Source: Uranotaenia lowii
Taxonomy: Eukaryota; Arthropoda; Insecta; Diptera; Culicidae
Length of the DNA: 64,000 bases
Assembly: GCF_029784155.1 (NCBI RefSeq)
Contig: NC_073693.1
Coordinates: 284,614,875 to 284,678,874 of the forward strand
Direction of reading: 5' to 3'
Shown here one piece after another: positions 44,774-54,524 of the stretch (position 1 is the first letter of the stretch; every line of letters starts with the position of its first letter). The notes below the pieces were generated by a model. That model had not been told where the DNA came from. It ran no database searches and saw only the letters and a program-made list of their open reading frames with translations. Made by a program: the position numbers and the translations under genes.

Positions 44774-45532
44774 ATACTGTTATTTGAACATTTGTCAACG
44801 TTGGCAGCATGGCCCTGGTACCCGCATCTCAAAAGTAGCCAGAACTTCTATGAGTATTCTAGTTCTGAGTTATGGAATTCCAAGAAGACAGAAAAGAGAG
44901 TATTGATAGGTGGATTCCATAAACCTAGATCTAACGAGGGTAGGGCAGGTGAATTTCGTTCAATACCAATCCCTGCATCGGATGTAATAAAATGGGCCAA
45001 GCACGAACTACTACGAATTTTCCGAACAATGTGGTTTGGACTGAGGAACAAGACACCGAAGTATGGAAAGATCGAACTAACCGCCGAGAACAAGTGGTGC
45101 TAACCAGATGCCGCATAGGTCATACTAGGATCTCCAAAGAACATCTCTTCGACAAATCAGACAACACATGCCAGACCTGTGATGTCGAGAATTCCATCGA
45201 ACACATCATCACAAATTGTTCAAAATATGATGAAATTAGGGAACAGTTAGGACTATCGAACAACATAAACTTTGTACTGAATAACAATGCTCAAAATGAG
45301 GATAAGATAATTAAGTTTTTGAAAAAAATCCAAGTTTATGATCGAATATAAAATGTTAAATAGATTTAAGTTTGCAGGGGAAGAATGACCTTAGACGTTA
45401 AATTCTCCTTTAAATAAATAAATTAATAATAATAATAAACCTAGATCGCTTTGGGTAGAAGAAATCGAGAATCTGCTTAAGAGAAAACCATTTAAAGCTT
45501 ACAGAAATATTTCGAAAATCCCTGCAAATTAA
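44774..45532 (+). pseudogene. ORF of unknown family split by a LINE insertion
   Basis: The frame is open from 44774 (after a TAA) through 44931. It is interrupted by the 503-bp LINE fragment plus one TSD copy, and resumes in the same frame at 45446, running to TAA at 45530-45532. The interruption is a multiple of three (516 bp). The upstream part reads …YPHLKSSQNFYEYSSS… and …VLIGGFHKP; the downstream part is Lys/Glu-rich (WVEEIENLLKRKPF). There is no ATG, so it would be a downstream exon or a gene fragment. I do not recognise it. An exon of a host gene, a retrocopy or an unknown TE are all possible. Confidence 0.45.
44932..45434 (+). mobile_element. 5'-truncated LINE with (TAA)n tail and 13-bp TSD
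   Basis: Flanking direct repeats ATAAACCTAGATC occur at 44919-44931 and 45435-45447. The insert encodes, over two frames with a frameshift near 45030, the C-terminal end of a non-LTR polyprotein: VVLTRCRIGHTRISKEHL and the knuckle CQTCDVENSIEHIITNCSKY. It ends in (TAA/TAAA)n, as in I-type LINEs. The endonuclease, RT and RNase H are missing. Confidence 0.85.
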
Positions 45533-46930
45533 TGAACAACAAAGTTTCGATCCTATAGCAGGTGAATATGACAAGTGCTTTCTGTCTTGAGATTATTCTG
45601 TAATTTTCAGCTGTTTAAAGTACAAAACAAAATCGTCGCGATCACAGGAGAAATTATATTATACAGAAATTTATTATACAGAATATGAAAAGAAAAGTGG
45701 ATAGACAAGCATAAGTGCGCCAATAGAAGAAAGCTTGATGGGTGTTGAAATTTTAAGGCTAGATGCCATGTTGATGAAAAGCTTCCATGTATTGTAACGC
45801 CTTTGCTCTACACCAGCTACCTATGCATAAGAAACTGAGAAACAGAACTCCCACTAATATAATTAAGCGAATCTAAGAAATGTGATGCTAATTTTATGTT
45901 CCACATTAATTTTTCTATATTAAAAAAAAAAATAAAAAAGGGACAAAAAATCGTGTCATGGATGTTGCCCAAGACGAACGATTTACCACGGATATTGTCA
46001 AAACCGAACGGGTTCCGTATTTGAATTCTCAATTTCGGCACTAAATTTAGCAAACAAATTCCAACTCATCTTTCAATAAATTTTAATATTACTCGCTTAC
46101 TCAGGGCTAGAAGCGACCATGAGGCAAAAAAGTAGGGAGGAATAGTTACTTTTAAGTAAAATTAGGGTAAAAATAGTGACCAAACCAAGTCGAAAAGTAA
46201 CTCAAAAGTGATTTCGAAAATTCCTATTGAACGATTCCAAGACAATTTTGCATGTTGAAAATAAGTTATTTAAAAATGAACAATTTACCTAAATGAGTTT
46301 TAATGATTTAGGAATAGCGAAGTTCTGAAAAACCAGTGGGAGAGAACTAAAAGATCGGCTACAATTGAGTCCGGGGGAAAATTCGAGTTTGTCAATTTTC
46401 TTCAAAAAAACAAACCTACAAATTTTCCAAGTTCACCCTAATCAGATTTTTTTTTCAAACCTACTAACACAGTTGAAGAAGACTAAAATGAAATTGAAAA
46501 TTTTACAAATGCACTGAAATTATAAACTAGCACATGTTTGACGAAAACTTCAAAGTATAGACTCAAAGTAAGTTTGGCACAATATTGATAAAAAGGACAG
46601 ATAAATAAAATAAGTCATGACAAAACATTTGGACGATCCGCATAAAAAAGTGACAACACATTGATACAAAATTGAAAATAGCTTTGTATGTTGACCGAAT
46701 ATTAACAAAAAACTTACAGAAACTGATTAAAAAAATAACAAAATATTCAAGATAATCACACAAAAAAGCGCAGAAATTTTAATAAAATAAACTTTTACGT
46801 AGAACATAATTTCTTGCGTGAGCTTTCATTACGTCGTAAGAAACATCTGAAGAATTCACAGAAAACGGCTGCAAAAGTTATCAAAAATTTGTGTTTCACT
46901 TATAGAATATATTGTCCAGGCTACAAATAT
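45533..46930. other. AT-rich DNA, nothing recognised
   Basis: The ORFs 45817-46053 and 46563-46763 (minus) are low-complexity. No other signal. Confidence 0.5.
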
Positions 46931-47422
46931 TCTTTTTTTTTAAATAGTTTATTGACGCTTTAATCTTAGAAGTCTTTCACGTCCTCCTTTGTACAAAAAT
47001 AACAAAAAATAGAAACTCAAACTAAAACCTTAAAAAAAATATACTAATCTAGTTTCTTATCCTAAGTTTACAGAAGTTTAAATAAATCTAAATCTCTTAG
47101 AAAATTAATAACCTGTTTTCTTTACGTTGATCATTAGCTAGGATTTCTTCTATCGAGTTACCCAGATTATATTTTTTTATTTTACATCGCAACATAGAAC
47201 ATTCAAGGAAAATATGGTGAATTGTCAACCTAAATAGTTTTACATGCACCACAAAGAGGGGGTTCAAAATAAGGAGTAAGAAGGAAATTGTGAGTTAAGT
47301 AACTGTGACCGATTCTCAATCTAGTTAGAACTTTTTGTTCGTATGGGCACTTACGATCATTGGGTTTAGACACTGTATTTTTGATATCAAGGAGTTTAGG
47401 ACGTGGATTTAAACAGGACCAT

Positions 47423-48061
47423 TCAAGCTGCCATGCCTGCCAACTTTACTCTATTGATCTCTTCTTTTGCATCATTTCCAGGAAGTTCATCAAAGATTCT
47501 TCGTTCAGATTTTCTTGTTTTAGCCAAAGTATCTGCTTTCTCATTTCCCAATACTCCAGAATGGCCTGGTATCCAAACCAGGTTTATATTTTTATTTTTG
47601 AAAGCAGTGTCACATAGTTGAATCCACGAATTTCTGAATTTAGCCGACTCTAACGTCTTAAGACAACTGGCGCTATCCGAAAGGATCGCATAGTTCTTAT
47701 GTTTGGATGCATATTTGATTGCGGAGTGTACTGCCATGACCTTAGCACTAAATATTGAACAAGCATTATTGAGCATTCTATTGGAAGAAAAATTCTCAGA
47801 ATATATCCCGAAACCGGTATTATCCAAAATTTTGGAGCCATCTGTAAATATGAGGGTGTGATTTGAATATTTTCGAGTTATCAATGCTTTGTAAATAGGT
47901 ACAACTTTAGCTGCGCAGTCGCCTGCTTTCACTGCTGCCGCTTTTCTAATAATAATTAGATTTTCAGTAGTTCGACCCATCTCTAGCATTCGAATTGATA
48001 TTCGTGCTTCAGCAAATGCTACTCTGTATCCAAAGGGTAACTGACTAAATTTACTCAACAT
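47423..48061 (-). pseudogene. LINE RNase H domain, catalytic Glu lost
   Basis: The 212-codon frame covers the RT thumb/connection and RNase H. Visible motifs are LIFTDGSK (first Asp), ILSDSAS (third acidic position) and VWIPGHSGVLGNEKAD (His and last Asp). The second catalytic residue, normally Glu in a motif like 'FSAEVMA', reads Lys here (IFSAKVMAV). The RNase H would therefore be inactive. The frame then degenerates downstream: the conserved 'KVLTRLRIGHSYLTHNFLL' and the following CxxC knuckle (about 47230-47345) lie in another frame with stops beyond. Confidence 0.85.
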
Positions 48062-48103
48062 TGCTTTAGTTGGACTAGTACAGAAAGCACCTGATCATAA
48101 CCG

Positions 48104-48328
48104 TGTAGTGTATAATTGAGTTAATAACAAGAATGTTTTGAAAACAAATATTTATCGTGAATAAACAAACGGTTCACGATAAGAATAAATAGCCGGTGGA
48201 CGGTAAGAGCGGGTCTCTTACCTTCTGACTGCTTAAACTAAAACCATCGTGTTTTTCTTATTGGAAGAACTTTATTTATATTTTTCTTATTCGTTAGTCG
48301 ATTGGTTAAGTTTCGGTTGTACACCTCA
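48104..48328 (+). repeat. 5' LTR of the gypsy element
   Basis: It starts TGTAGTGTATAATTG and ends GTACACCTCA. It is the same length as, and by eye identical to, the 3' LTR at 54295-54519 (constant offset 6191). Confidence 0.95.
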
Positions 48329-48331
48329 ATT

Positions 48332-48342
48332 TGGCGACGAGG
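48332..48342 (+). promoter_or_regulatory. Primer-binding site, tRNA-Ser type
   Basis: TGGCGACGAGG lies three nucleotides after the 5' LTR. From memory it is complementary to the 3' acceptor end of tRNA-Ser(GCU), CCTCGTCGCCA. A serine tRNA primer is known for Mag-lineage gypsy elements, which agrees with the protein. Confidence 0.75.
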
Positions 48343-48924
48343 GAAATTGGTTTTTTTCGCGAAATTCAAGTGTTAGAGTGAGTACAGGCTGCGAAATTGA
48401 TTTTCGGCAGAAGGCCAGGAAGAAATTCTAGTGGTGTAAAGTGGTTTTTGGTACCAGCAGCAGGAATATTTTCCGCAATAAGGCTGGAGATTTTTTTGGC
48501 TTGAGTGCATTCTGGGGGGTAGATATCCAGCTGCAGGAATAATTTTCCGCTTTCTGGCTGGTTGAGTGTTGGTGTTGAACAAAAGTGAAAACTTGCTTCC
48601 CTCGGACTTTTGGTTTTTGGAAGTTTTTGGTCGGCTTGGTGGCACCATTTTGTACGAGGACGCATCGTTTTGTGACTCTGAACGGGGTGTTCATCATCTG
48701 ACAAAGCCAACAAGTTGATTTGTCTGATCGGCTAAGGTCGAACGACAACTTCAACGGTTCTTCGGGAAATTTGGTAAGCGTATCGGATTCTTTTAATTAC
48801 TTGATTGCTGAAGAATATTTAACCGATCTAAATATAGAATTGGATTTTATCTCGAGCATAATTTGAAGATTCTAAAGTTTCATAGATATCAATACTCGAT
48901 TACTGTCGGGGACTACTAATTACA
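48343..48924 (+). other. 5' untranslated leader of the gypsy element
   Basis: This is 580 nt between the primer-binding site and the gag-pol ATG. No ORF on the plus strand is supported. The minus-strand ORFs at 48366-48754 are shadows. Confidence 0.7.
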
Positions 48925-51900
48925 ATGGCGAATACCAATTCTAGCAATTTTATTGCGCTAATTGAACCATTTAGAAGAGGTTCTTCTTTTTCGAATTGGA
49001 TTGAGAGATTGAAGTTCTGTTTTCAAGTTAATAATATTCCGGATGCTCAACGTAAACCTTTACTGTTCACCTTGGGTGGTCCAGTTGTTTTCGATGAGCT
49101 AATGCTTCTTTATCCTAATGGTCAATTAGCTAATGCTGACTATGAGGATATTATAGATAGATTGAGGCAAAGGTTTGATAAAAAAGAGAGCTCAAGAATT
49201 TTGAGATTCCGTTTTACAACAAGAGTTCAGGAGCCTAACGAAACCTTAGAGGATTTTATACTTTCTTTAAAAATGCAAGCGGAATTCTGCAATTTTGGGG
49301 ATTCAAAATCAAGCATGATTTTGGATCGCATAGTAGCTGGGGTCAGGGATGTGAATTTGCGTCAGCGATTGTTGATAGAGCAAAATCTCACTCAGGAAAT
49401 GGCAGAGAATCTGGTCGCAACCTGGGAGATGGCTCAAACGAATGCTTTTGCCATGGGTGGACAGGGTCCAACGAGTGGCATAGGTCGTTATGGTCAGGTG
49501 GCAAATTTAAGGGGACCAGTAAAAAGCAGATTGGGATCCAGACCAGCTATAAGAGATCGTCCTTACGATAACAGAAATCAGCAATATCATGGAGGATTCG
49601 ATAGAAATCAGCAGAGAAGATACACTGGAACTATTCCAAAAACAACTGAAGGAAATTCATCCTATCAGGAAGACAGAAAACGGAGACCGGATTATAGGAA
49701 TACAATTTGCGATTTTTGTAAGGTAAAAGGGCATCCGAAAAGGAAGTGTTTCAAGCTGAAGAATTTGAAGAAACAAGCTATTAACTTTGTCGACAATTTA
49801 AACCCGAGCAGCGAAAATGAATTGAGCGCGTTGTTCAATCGCATGAAACCAAGAGTTTCAGATTCGGATAGTGATGATAGCGACGATACAGGTAGTTTTC
49901 AATGCATGCATTTGGCTTCAATCAATGGTATTAGCGATCCATGTCTGTTAACCTTTGAAATTGAAGGCAAATTAATACAAATGGAGGTTGATTGTGGTTC
50001 TTCTGTAACGGTGATGGGTATTAATCAATTTAATGCTCTTTTTGGGATGAAACTAAAAAAAACTGAAAAAAGCTTAATAGTAGTAAATGGTTCTAGACTG
50101 CGGATTGCAGGAGAAGTCAAAGTATTGGTGAGGTTTAAAAATATTGAGGCTAAATTGAAAATTATTGTTCTTGACTGTTCTCACAGTTTCATTCCTCTTC
50201 TAGGAAGAAATTGGTTAGATATTTTCTATTCTGATTGGAGATCGTTTTTTACAAACTCTTCCCAGGTACAAAAAGTAAGTTTAAGTGGTGTTGACGACGT
50301 TATCATTGACGTGAAACAAAAATTTTCTAATGTATTTAATAAGGATTTCTCTTCTCCGATTGTGGGTTATGAAGCGGAACTGGTGATTGATGATGAAAAG
50401 CCAATTTTCAAAAAAGCTTATGATGTACCTTACCGATTAAGGGATAAAGTTTCTGAATATCTTGACAATTTGCAAAAACAAAATGTGATTACTCCTATTA
50501 AAACTAGCAAGTGGGCATCTCCGATAGTAATTGTAATGAAAAATGACAACGAGATTCGACTAGTAATTGACTGCAAAGTTTCTATTAATAAGGTTTTGGT
50601 TCCAAATAGCTACCCACTTCCAATAGCTCAGGATTTATTTGCTAAATTAGCAGGTAGTAAAATTTTCTGTTCCTTGGACCTTGAGGGTGCATACACTCAA
50701 TTATCACTTTCGGAAAGGTCCAGAAAATTTATGGTTATCAATACAATTAAAGGGCTTTTTACATATAATCGTCTCCCTCAAGGCAGTGCTTCTAGTGCTA
50801 GCCAATTTCAAGCTGTAATGGACAGAGTGTTAGAAGGTTTAGACAAAGTTTTTTGCTATCTTGATGATGTGTTAATAGCAGGTATTAATTGGGAAGATTG
50901 CAAAAATAAATTATACTTAGTTCTAGAAAGGCTCTCAGCAGCTAATATCAAAATAAAATTGAGTAAATGCAAATTTTTTGTGGAAGAACTTGTTTATTTA
51001 GGTCATGTCATTAGTAAAAAAGGGTTAATACCATGCTCCGACAAAATTTCGACTGTACAGGAAGCAAAAGCGCCTACAAATGTAAGTGAGCTTAAATCAT
51101 ATTTGGGTTTAATTAACTATTACAATAGATTCATTCCTCACTTATCAAGCAAATTATATCATTTGTATAACTTGCTGAAAAAAGACGTTAAATTCAATTG
51201 GGATAAAAATTGTGAACAAGCTTTTATAAAAAGTAAAAATTCCTTGCTTTCTGCAAATATTTTGGAATTTTATGATCCAAATAAACCTATAGTAGTTGTT
51301 TCTGATGCTTCAGGCTATGGATTAGGGGGTGTCATTGCGCACATAGTAGATGGTTGTGAAAGACCAATTTGTTTTACGTCTTTTTCACTAAACGACGCAC
51401 AAAAAAAGTATCCAATTCTTCATCTGGAAGCTTTAGCTTTAGTCAGTACGATCAAAAAGTTTCATAAATACTTATATGGTCAAAAATTTCTAGTTTTTAC
51501 AGATCACAAGCCTTTGGTTGGGATTTTTGGTAAAGAGGGACAAAACTCAATATATGTTACCAGATTACAGCGTTTTATCCTTGAACTTTCAATTTATGAA
51601 TTCGACATTCAATATAGGCCTTCAGCGAAAATGGGGAACGCAGATTTCTGTTCACGGTTTCCATTAAAACAATCAATTCCTGAAGGGCTGGATGTAGAAA
51701 TTATTAAAAGCATAAATTTTAGCAAAGAAATTCCAATTGATTTCGTTCAAATCGCTAATGCGACACAAAATGATTCATTTTTAGCAACGATTGTTTATTA
51801 TTTACGAAATGGATGGCCAAAGAAAGTTGATAAACTTACTTGTGGATTTTTTTCGAATCAACAAGATTTAGAAATTGTCAAGGAGTGTTTACTTTACCAA

Positions 51901-53109
51901 AGCAGAGTTGTAATACCGCAAATTTTTCAAACTAAAATGCTTAAACTATTACATGCCAACCATGCAGGTGTGGTAAAAATGAAGCAACTGGCAAGGACTA
52001 CTGTCTATTGGACGGGAATAAATAAAGATATTGAAAAGCTAGCTGCTAATTGTGATATTTGCAATAGCAGAACGGTATTACCTAAGTCTAAGCTCGAATC
52101 CAAATGGACTCCAGCTACGAAACCATTTAGTAGAATACACATAGATTTTTTTCATTATTCCAGTCACACTTTTCTACTGATAGTAGATAGTTTTTCAAAA
52201 TGGTTGGAGGTGATATGGATGAAGAGAGGAACTGATACTGGGAAAGTTTTATTAAAATTAGTAGATTTTTTTTCACGGTTCGGACTGCCAGATATTTTAG
52301 TATCAGATGGAGGCCCTCCTTTTAACTCACATGATTTTGTGAATTTTCTAGAAAATCAAGGAATAAAAGTTATGAAAAGTCCACCTTACCATCCAGCCAG
52401 TAATGGCCAAGCTGAAAGGTTAGTGAGAACAGTAAAAGATGTGTTGAAAAAGTTTTTTCTTGATGCGGAATATGCACAATTAAATTTGGAAGACCAGATT
52501 AATCTTTTTCTATTCAATTATAGGAACTTTCTTTCAAAGGATGGCAAAAGTCCATTTGAAAAAATATTTGCGTTTAAACCAAAAACCATACTTGATTTAG
52601 TCGATCCTAGGAAGCATAAAAAATATCAGATTCCAGACTTATTAACTGATGATGTCATAATACCTAACAAGGATGCGGTTTTTCAAAGAGGGGTGGTGGT
52701 TGATCCTTTGAACGAACTAGCGGAAGGGGATGAGATTTGGTATGAAAACCATAATCCTCACAATCCAGCTAGATGGATAAAGGCAACTTTTTTAAAACAT
52801 TTTTCGCCCAATACCATACAGATACTTGTTGGAAACGCAGAAATAATGGCCCATCGGCGACAAGTCCGGACAACTAAGAAGGAACATCCGGTCTTCCAGC
52901 CGAACGTTTGGACGCGTAGTACCGTGACTGCGGTAAATGAAAACATGGAGAAAATGCCGAGGAAATCTGAAGCGAAGCCATCGCAGCGACTTTCACGAAA
53001 GCGAAAACAACAAGAGTCACTGGCTAATTCCGGGGACACACCTGAACTACGGCGTTCGAAAAGGGCTAGGAAGCAAAACCTTAATAACAATGATTATGTT
53101 TATGATTGA
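48925..53109 (+). CDS. Gag-Pol polyprotein of the Ty3/gypsy element
   Basis: One uninterrupted 1394-residue frame encodes both Gag and Pol, so no frameshift is needed. Gag capsid region: about 1-200. CCHC zinc knuckle: residues 262-275 (Cys-x2-Cys-x4-His-x4-Cys). Aspartic protease: Asp356 in VDCGSSVTVMG; the usual D-S/T-G reads D-C-G. RT: LPQGSASSASQFQ and YLDD at 645-648. RNase H: Asp794 in VSDASGYGLGG. Integrase: His1010 and His1013 (closely spaced), Cys1043 and Cys1046, then Asp1074, Asp1128 and Glu1164 with exactly 35 residues between the last two (D,D35E). The basic C-terminal tail has KRKQQ and RRSKRARK, possibly nuclear targeting. No chromodomain and no envelope. The domain order PR-RT-RH-IN is Ty3/gypsy; a single ORF with a tRNA-Ser primer fits the Mag lineage. 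All key catalytic acids are present, so activity is plausible. Confidence 0.95.
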   Translation: MANTNSSNFIALIEPFRRGSSFSNWIERLKFCFQVNNIPDAQRKPLLFTLGGPVVFDELMLLYPNGQLANADYEDIIDRLRQRFDKKESSRILRFRFTTRVQEPNETLEDFILSLKMQAEFCNFGDSKSSMILDRIVAGVRDVNLRQRLLIEQNLTQEMAENLVATWEMAQTNAFAMGGQGPTSGIGRYGQVANLRGPVKSRLGSRPAIRDRPYDNRNQQYHGGFDRNQQRRYTGTIPKTTEGNSSYQEDRKRRPDYRNTICDFCKVKGHPKRKCFKLKNLKKQAINFVDNLNPSSENELSALFNRMKPRVSDSDSDDSDDTGSFQCMHLASINGISDPCLLTFEIEGKLIQMEVDCGSSVTVMGINQFNALFGMKLKKTEKSLIVVNGSRLRIAGEVKVLVRFKNIEAKLKIIVLDCSHSFIPLLGRNWLDIFYSDWRSFFTNSSQVQKVSLSGVDDVIIDVKQKFSNVFNKDFSSPIVGYEAELVIDDEKPIFKKAYDVPYRLRDKVSEYLDNLQKQNVITPIKTSKWASPIVIVMKNDNEIRLVIDCKVSINKVLVPNSYPLPIAQDLFAKLAGSKIFCSLDLEGAYTQLSLSERSRKFMVINTIKGLFTYNRLPQGSASSASQFQAVMDRVLEGLDKVFCYLDDVLIAGINWEDCKNKLYLVLERLSAANIKIKLSKCKFFVEELVYLGHVISKKGLIPCSDKISTVQEAKAPTNVSELKSYLGLINYYNRFIPHLSSKLYHLYNLLKKDVKFNWDKNCEQAFIKSKNSLLSANILEFYDPNKPIVVVSDASGYGLGGVIAHIVDGCERPICFTSFSLNDAQKKYPILHLEALALVSTIKKFHKYLYGQKFLVFTDHKPLVGIFGKEGQNSIYVTRLQRFILELSIYEFDIQYRPSAKMGNADFCSRFPLKQSIPEGLDVEIIKSINFSKEIPIDFVQIANATQNDSFLATIVYYLRNGWPKKVDKLTCGFFSNQQDLEIVKECLLYQSRVVIPQIFQTKMLKLLHANHAGVVKMKQLARTTVYWTGINKDIEKLAANCDICNSRTVLPKSKLESKWTPATKPFSRIHIDFFHYSSHTFLLIVDSFSKWLEVIWMKRGTDTGKVLLKLVDFFSRFGLPDILVSDGGPPFNSHDFVNFLENQGIKVMKSPPYHPASNGQAERLVRTVKDVLKKFFLDAEYAQLNLEDQINLFLFNYRNFLSKDGKSPFEKIFAFKPKTILDLVDPRKHKKYQIPDLLTDDVIIPNKDAVFQRGVVVDPLNELAEGDEIWYENHNPHNPARWIKATFLKHFSPNTIQILVGNAEIMAHRRQVRTTKKEHPVFQPNVWTRSTVTAVNENMEKMPRKSEAKPSQRLSRKRKQQESLANSGDTPELRRSKRARKQNLNNNDYVYD

Positions 53110-53128
53110 ATTTGAACTTTTATATGTA

Positions 53129-54195
53129 CACGCAGAGAAAACTTGGATTTTGAAACAAAACAAAACTGACTTTGATTCAAAACACTCAGTTTTTTTAATC
53201 AAACTCCTGTTTTCTTTGAATCAATGAATTCTCGTTCTGATTCAAATGAATAATTTTTGAAAGAAAGAATTAATTTTTTGAACCGAATAATTTTGGAATT
53301 TGATTTTAAACAAATTCTTTGATTCAAAAGACATTTTTTCAATTGCATATGTCTTTTAAAACAAAGTAAATTTTCTTTCAACCAAAGAAAAATGTTTTCA
53401 ACAGAAAGGAATAATTTCTTTAAGTTAAAACTTCAAACTTAGAAGATAATTTGGATTGAGCAAGTACCGAATTTCGAATTAAGTTTCGCCGGTCGTGTTA
53501 AAAATCAAAACTAGTGAATCAGAGATAGCTATTTAGGAGGATTCAGGATGAGGAATGCATACCATGGTAAGTGCGTGTTAATCCATTAGTCAAAAAGTGA
53601 ATATTTAAGATTTTATATAAACTTTTACATTGTTACAGGACCACGGCTGATTCCGCCCAAAATCCAGCGGTCTGATTATCTTCGGGCCGATCTTCAGCGG
53701 CAATCACCAGTTGGATGACCGGAGTTGCTTCCGGAAGTTTATTGAGCGGTCCAAGAAGAATGCCCTCAGGCCAATATTTAGGACCGGTTAATTCCATTAT
53801 AGTGAACCAGTGTTTGTGTTAAGTTTGTAATAAAAATGAATTTAAGATGTAAATTGTTTCTTTTTATTGTTCAAAATTCCTAATTGGAACTTCTGAACAA
53901 CAGAAAATATTTTTTTCCAATTGGAATAAAAGGAAAATATTTCAATGAACCAATCCTTTTAAATCTAAATCTAAATTACATTGTAGCAAACGAAAACAAC
54001 TTTGCATCGAATGAAACTGTTTTTTGTTTCAAAGCATTAAGATTTTGACTCAAAGATTTTTCAAAAGAAAAATTCTTTGAAACAAAGGAAAATGTCCTTG
54101 AACCAATGGAATTTTTATTTATCCCAAAATCAAAGGAAAAAATCCTTTGTTTTTGCGGCACTTTCCTTTGAAATAAAAAATCTTTTTTCTGAGTG
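53129..54195. mobile_element. TIR element with spliced gene-like core, inside the gypsy 3' UTR
   Basis: The ends CACGCAGAGAAAA and TTTTTTCTGAGTG are imperfect TIRs with TA on each side (53127-53128 and 54196-54197). The arms (53135-53450 and 53870-54190) are dense in TTTGAATC/GATTCAAA/CTTTGAA words in both orientations. The core (about 53460-53860) is different: GC-richer, non-repetitive, with an intron-like segment and AATAAA. No transposase. Because it lies between gag-pol and the 3' LTR, it travels with the retrotransposon if the copy is active. Confidence 0.7.
53548..53718 (+). CDS. Possible spliced 32-codon mini-gene in the TIR element core
   Basis: ATG at 53548 opens seven codons (last one split). 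CATG|GTAAGTG is a near-perfect donor at 53566/53567. The 72-nt candidate intron ends TACATTGTTACAG at 53638. Splicing continues the frame (…PRLIPPKIQRSDYL…) to TGA at 53716-53718. AATAAA follows at 53829. The peptide is basic and unknown. Intron size and signals match insect genes. Whether it is translated, or is a non-coding RNA unit with a chance ORF, cannot be told from sequence. Confidence 0.35.
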
Positions 54196-54281
54196 TATAA
54201 ACAAGTGAATTGAATTAGGGATTAAAGAAAAGAAATTGTATTAACCATTCTGATCGATTACTGTTGATCAAATACTTTTAT

Positions 54282-54294
54282 AGAGGGAAGATGA
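54282..54294 (+). promoter_or_regulatory. Polypurine tract of the gypsy element
   Basis: AGAGGGAAGATGA directly precedes the 3' LTR (TGTAG…), the position expected for plus-strand priming. One T interrupts the tract. Confidence 0.7.
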
Positions 54295-54519
54295 TGTAGT
54301 GTATAATTGAGTTAATAACAAGAATGTTTTGAAAACAAATATTTATCGTGAATAAACAAACGGTTCACGATAAGAATAAATAGCCGGTGGACGGTAAGAG
54401 CGGGTCTCTTACCTTCTGACTGCTTAAACTAAAACCATCGTGTTTTTCTTATTGGAAGAACTTTATTTATATTTTTCTTATTCGTTAGTCGATTGGTTAA
54501 GTTTCGGTTGTACACCTCA
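54295..54519 (+). repeat. 3' LTR of the gypsy element
   Basis: Identical by eye to 48104-48328. It is followed by the TSD AACCG. Confidence 0.95.
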
Positions 54520-54524
54520 AACCG

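Larger units (their letters stand above)
48104..54519 (+). mobile_element. Young Ty3/gypsy LTR retrotransposon (Mag-like), apparently intact
   Basis: The element has 225-bp LTRs (TG…CA) that look identical base for base and a 5-bp TSD AACCG (48099-48103 and 54520-54524). It also has a primer-binding site, one gag-pol ORF of 1394 codons without stops, and a purine-rich tract before the 3' LTR. There is no env. Identical LTRs imply insertion so recent that no substitution has accumulated. It landed in the RT region of a dead LINE in the opposite orientation. The 1.2-kb region after gag-pol is mostly a nested TIR element (53129-54195). Confidence 0.95.

Noticed and set aside
48366..48754. Three overlapping minus-strand ORFs in the gypsy leader
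   Set aside because: They lie in the 5' UTR of an intact plus-strand retrotransposon and have no domain.
54429..54524. C-terminal end of the 54429-54848 minus ORF as LINE protein
   Set aside because: Those codons lie in the gypsy 3' LTR and the TSD; LINE sequence stops at 54525.
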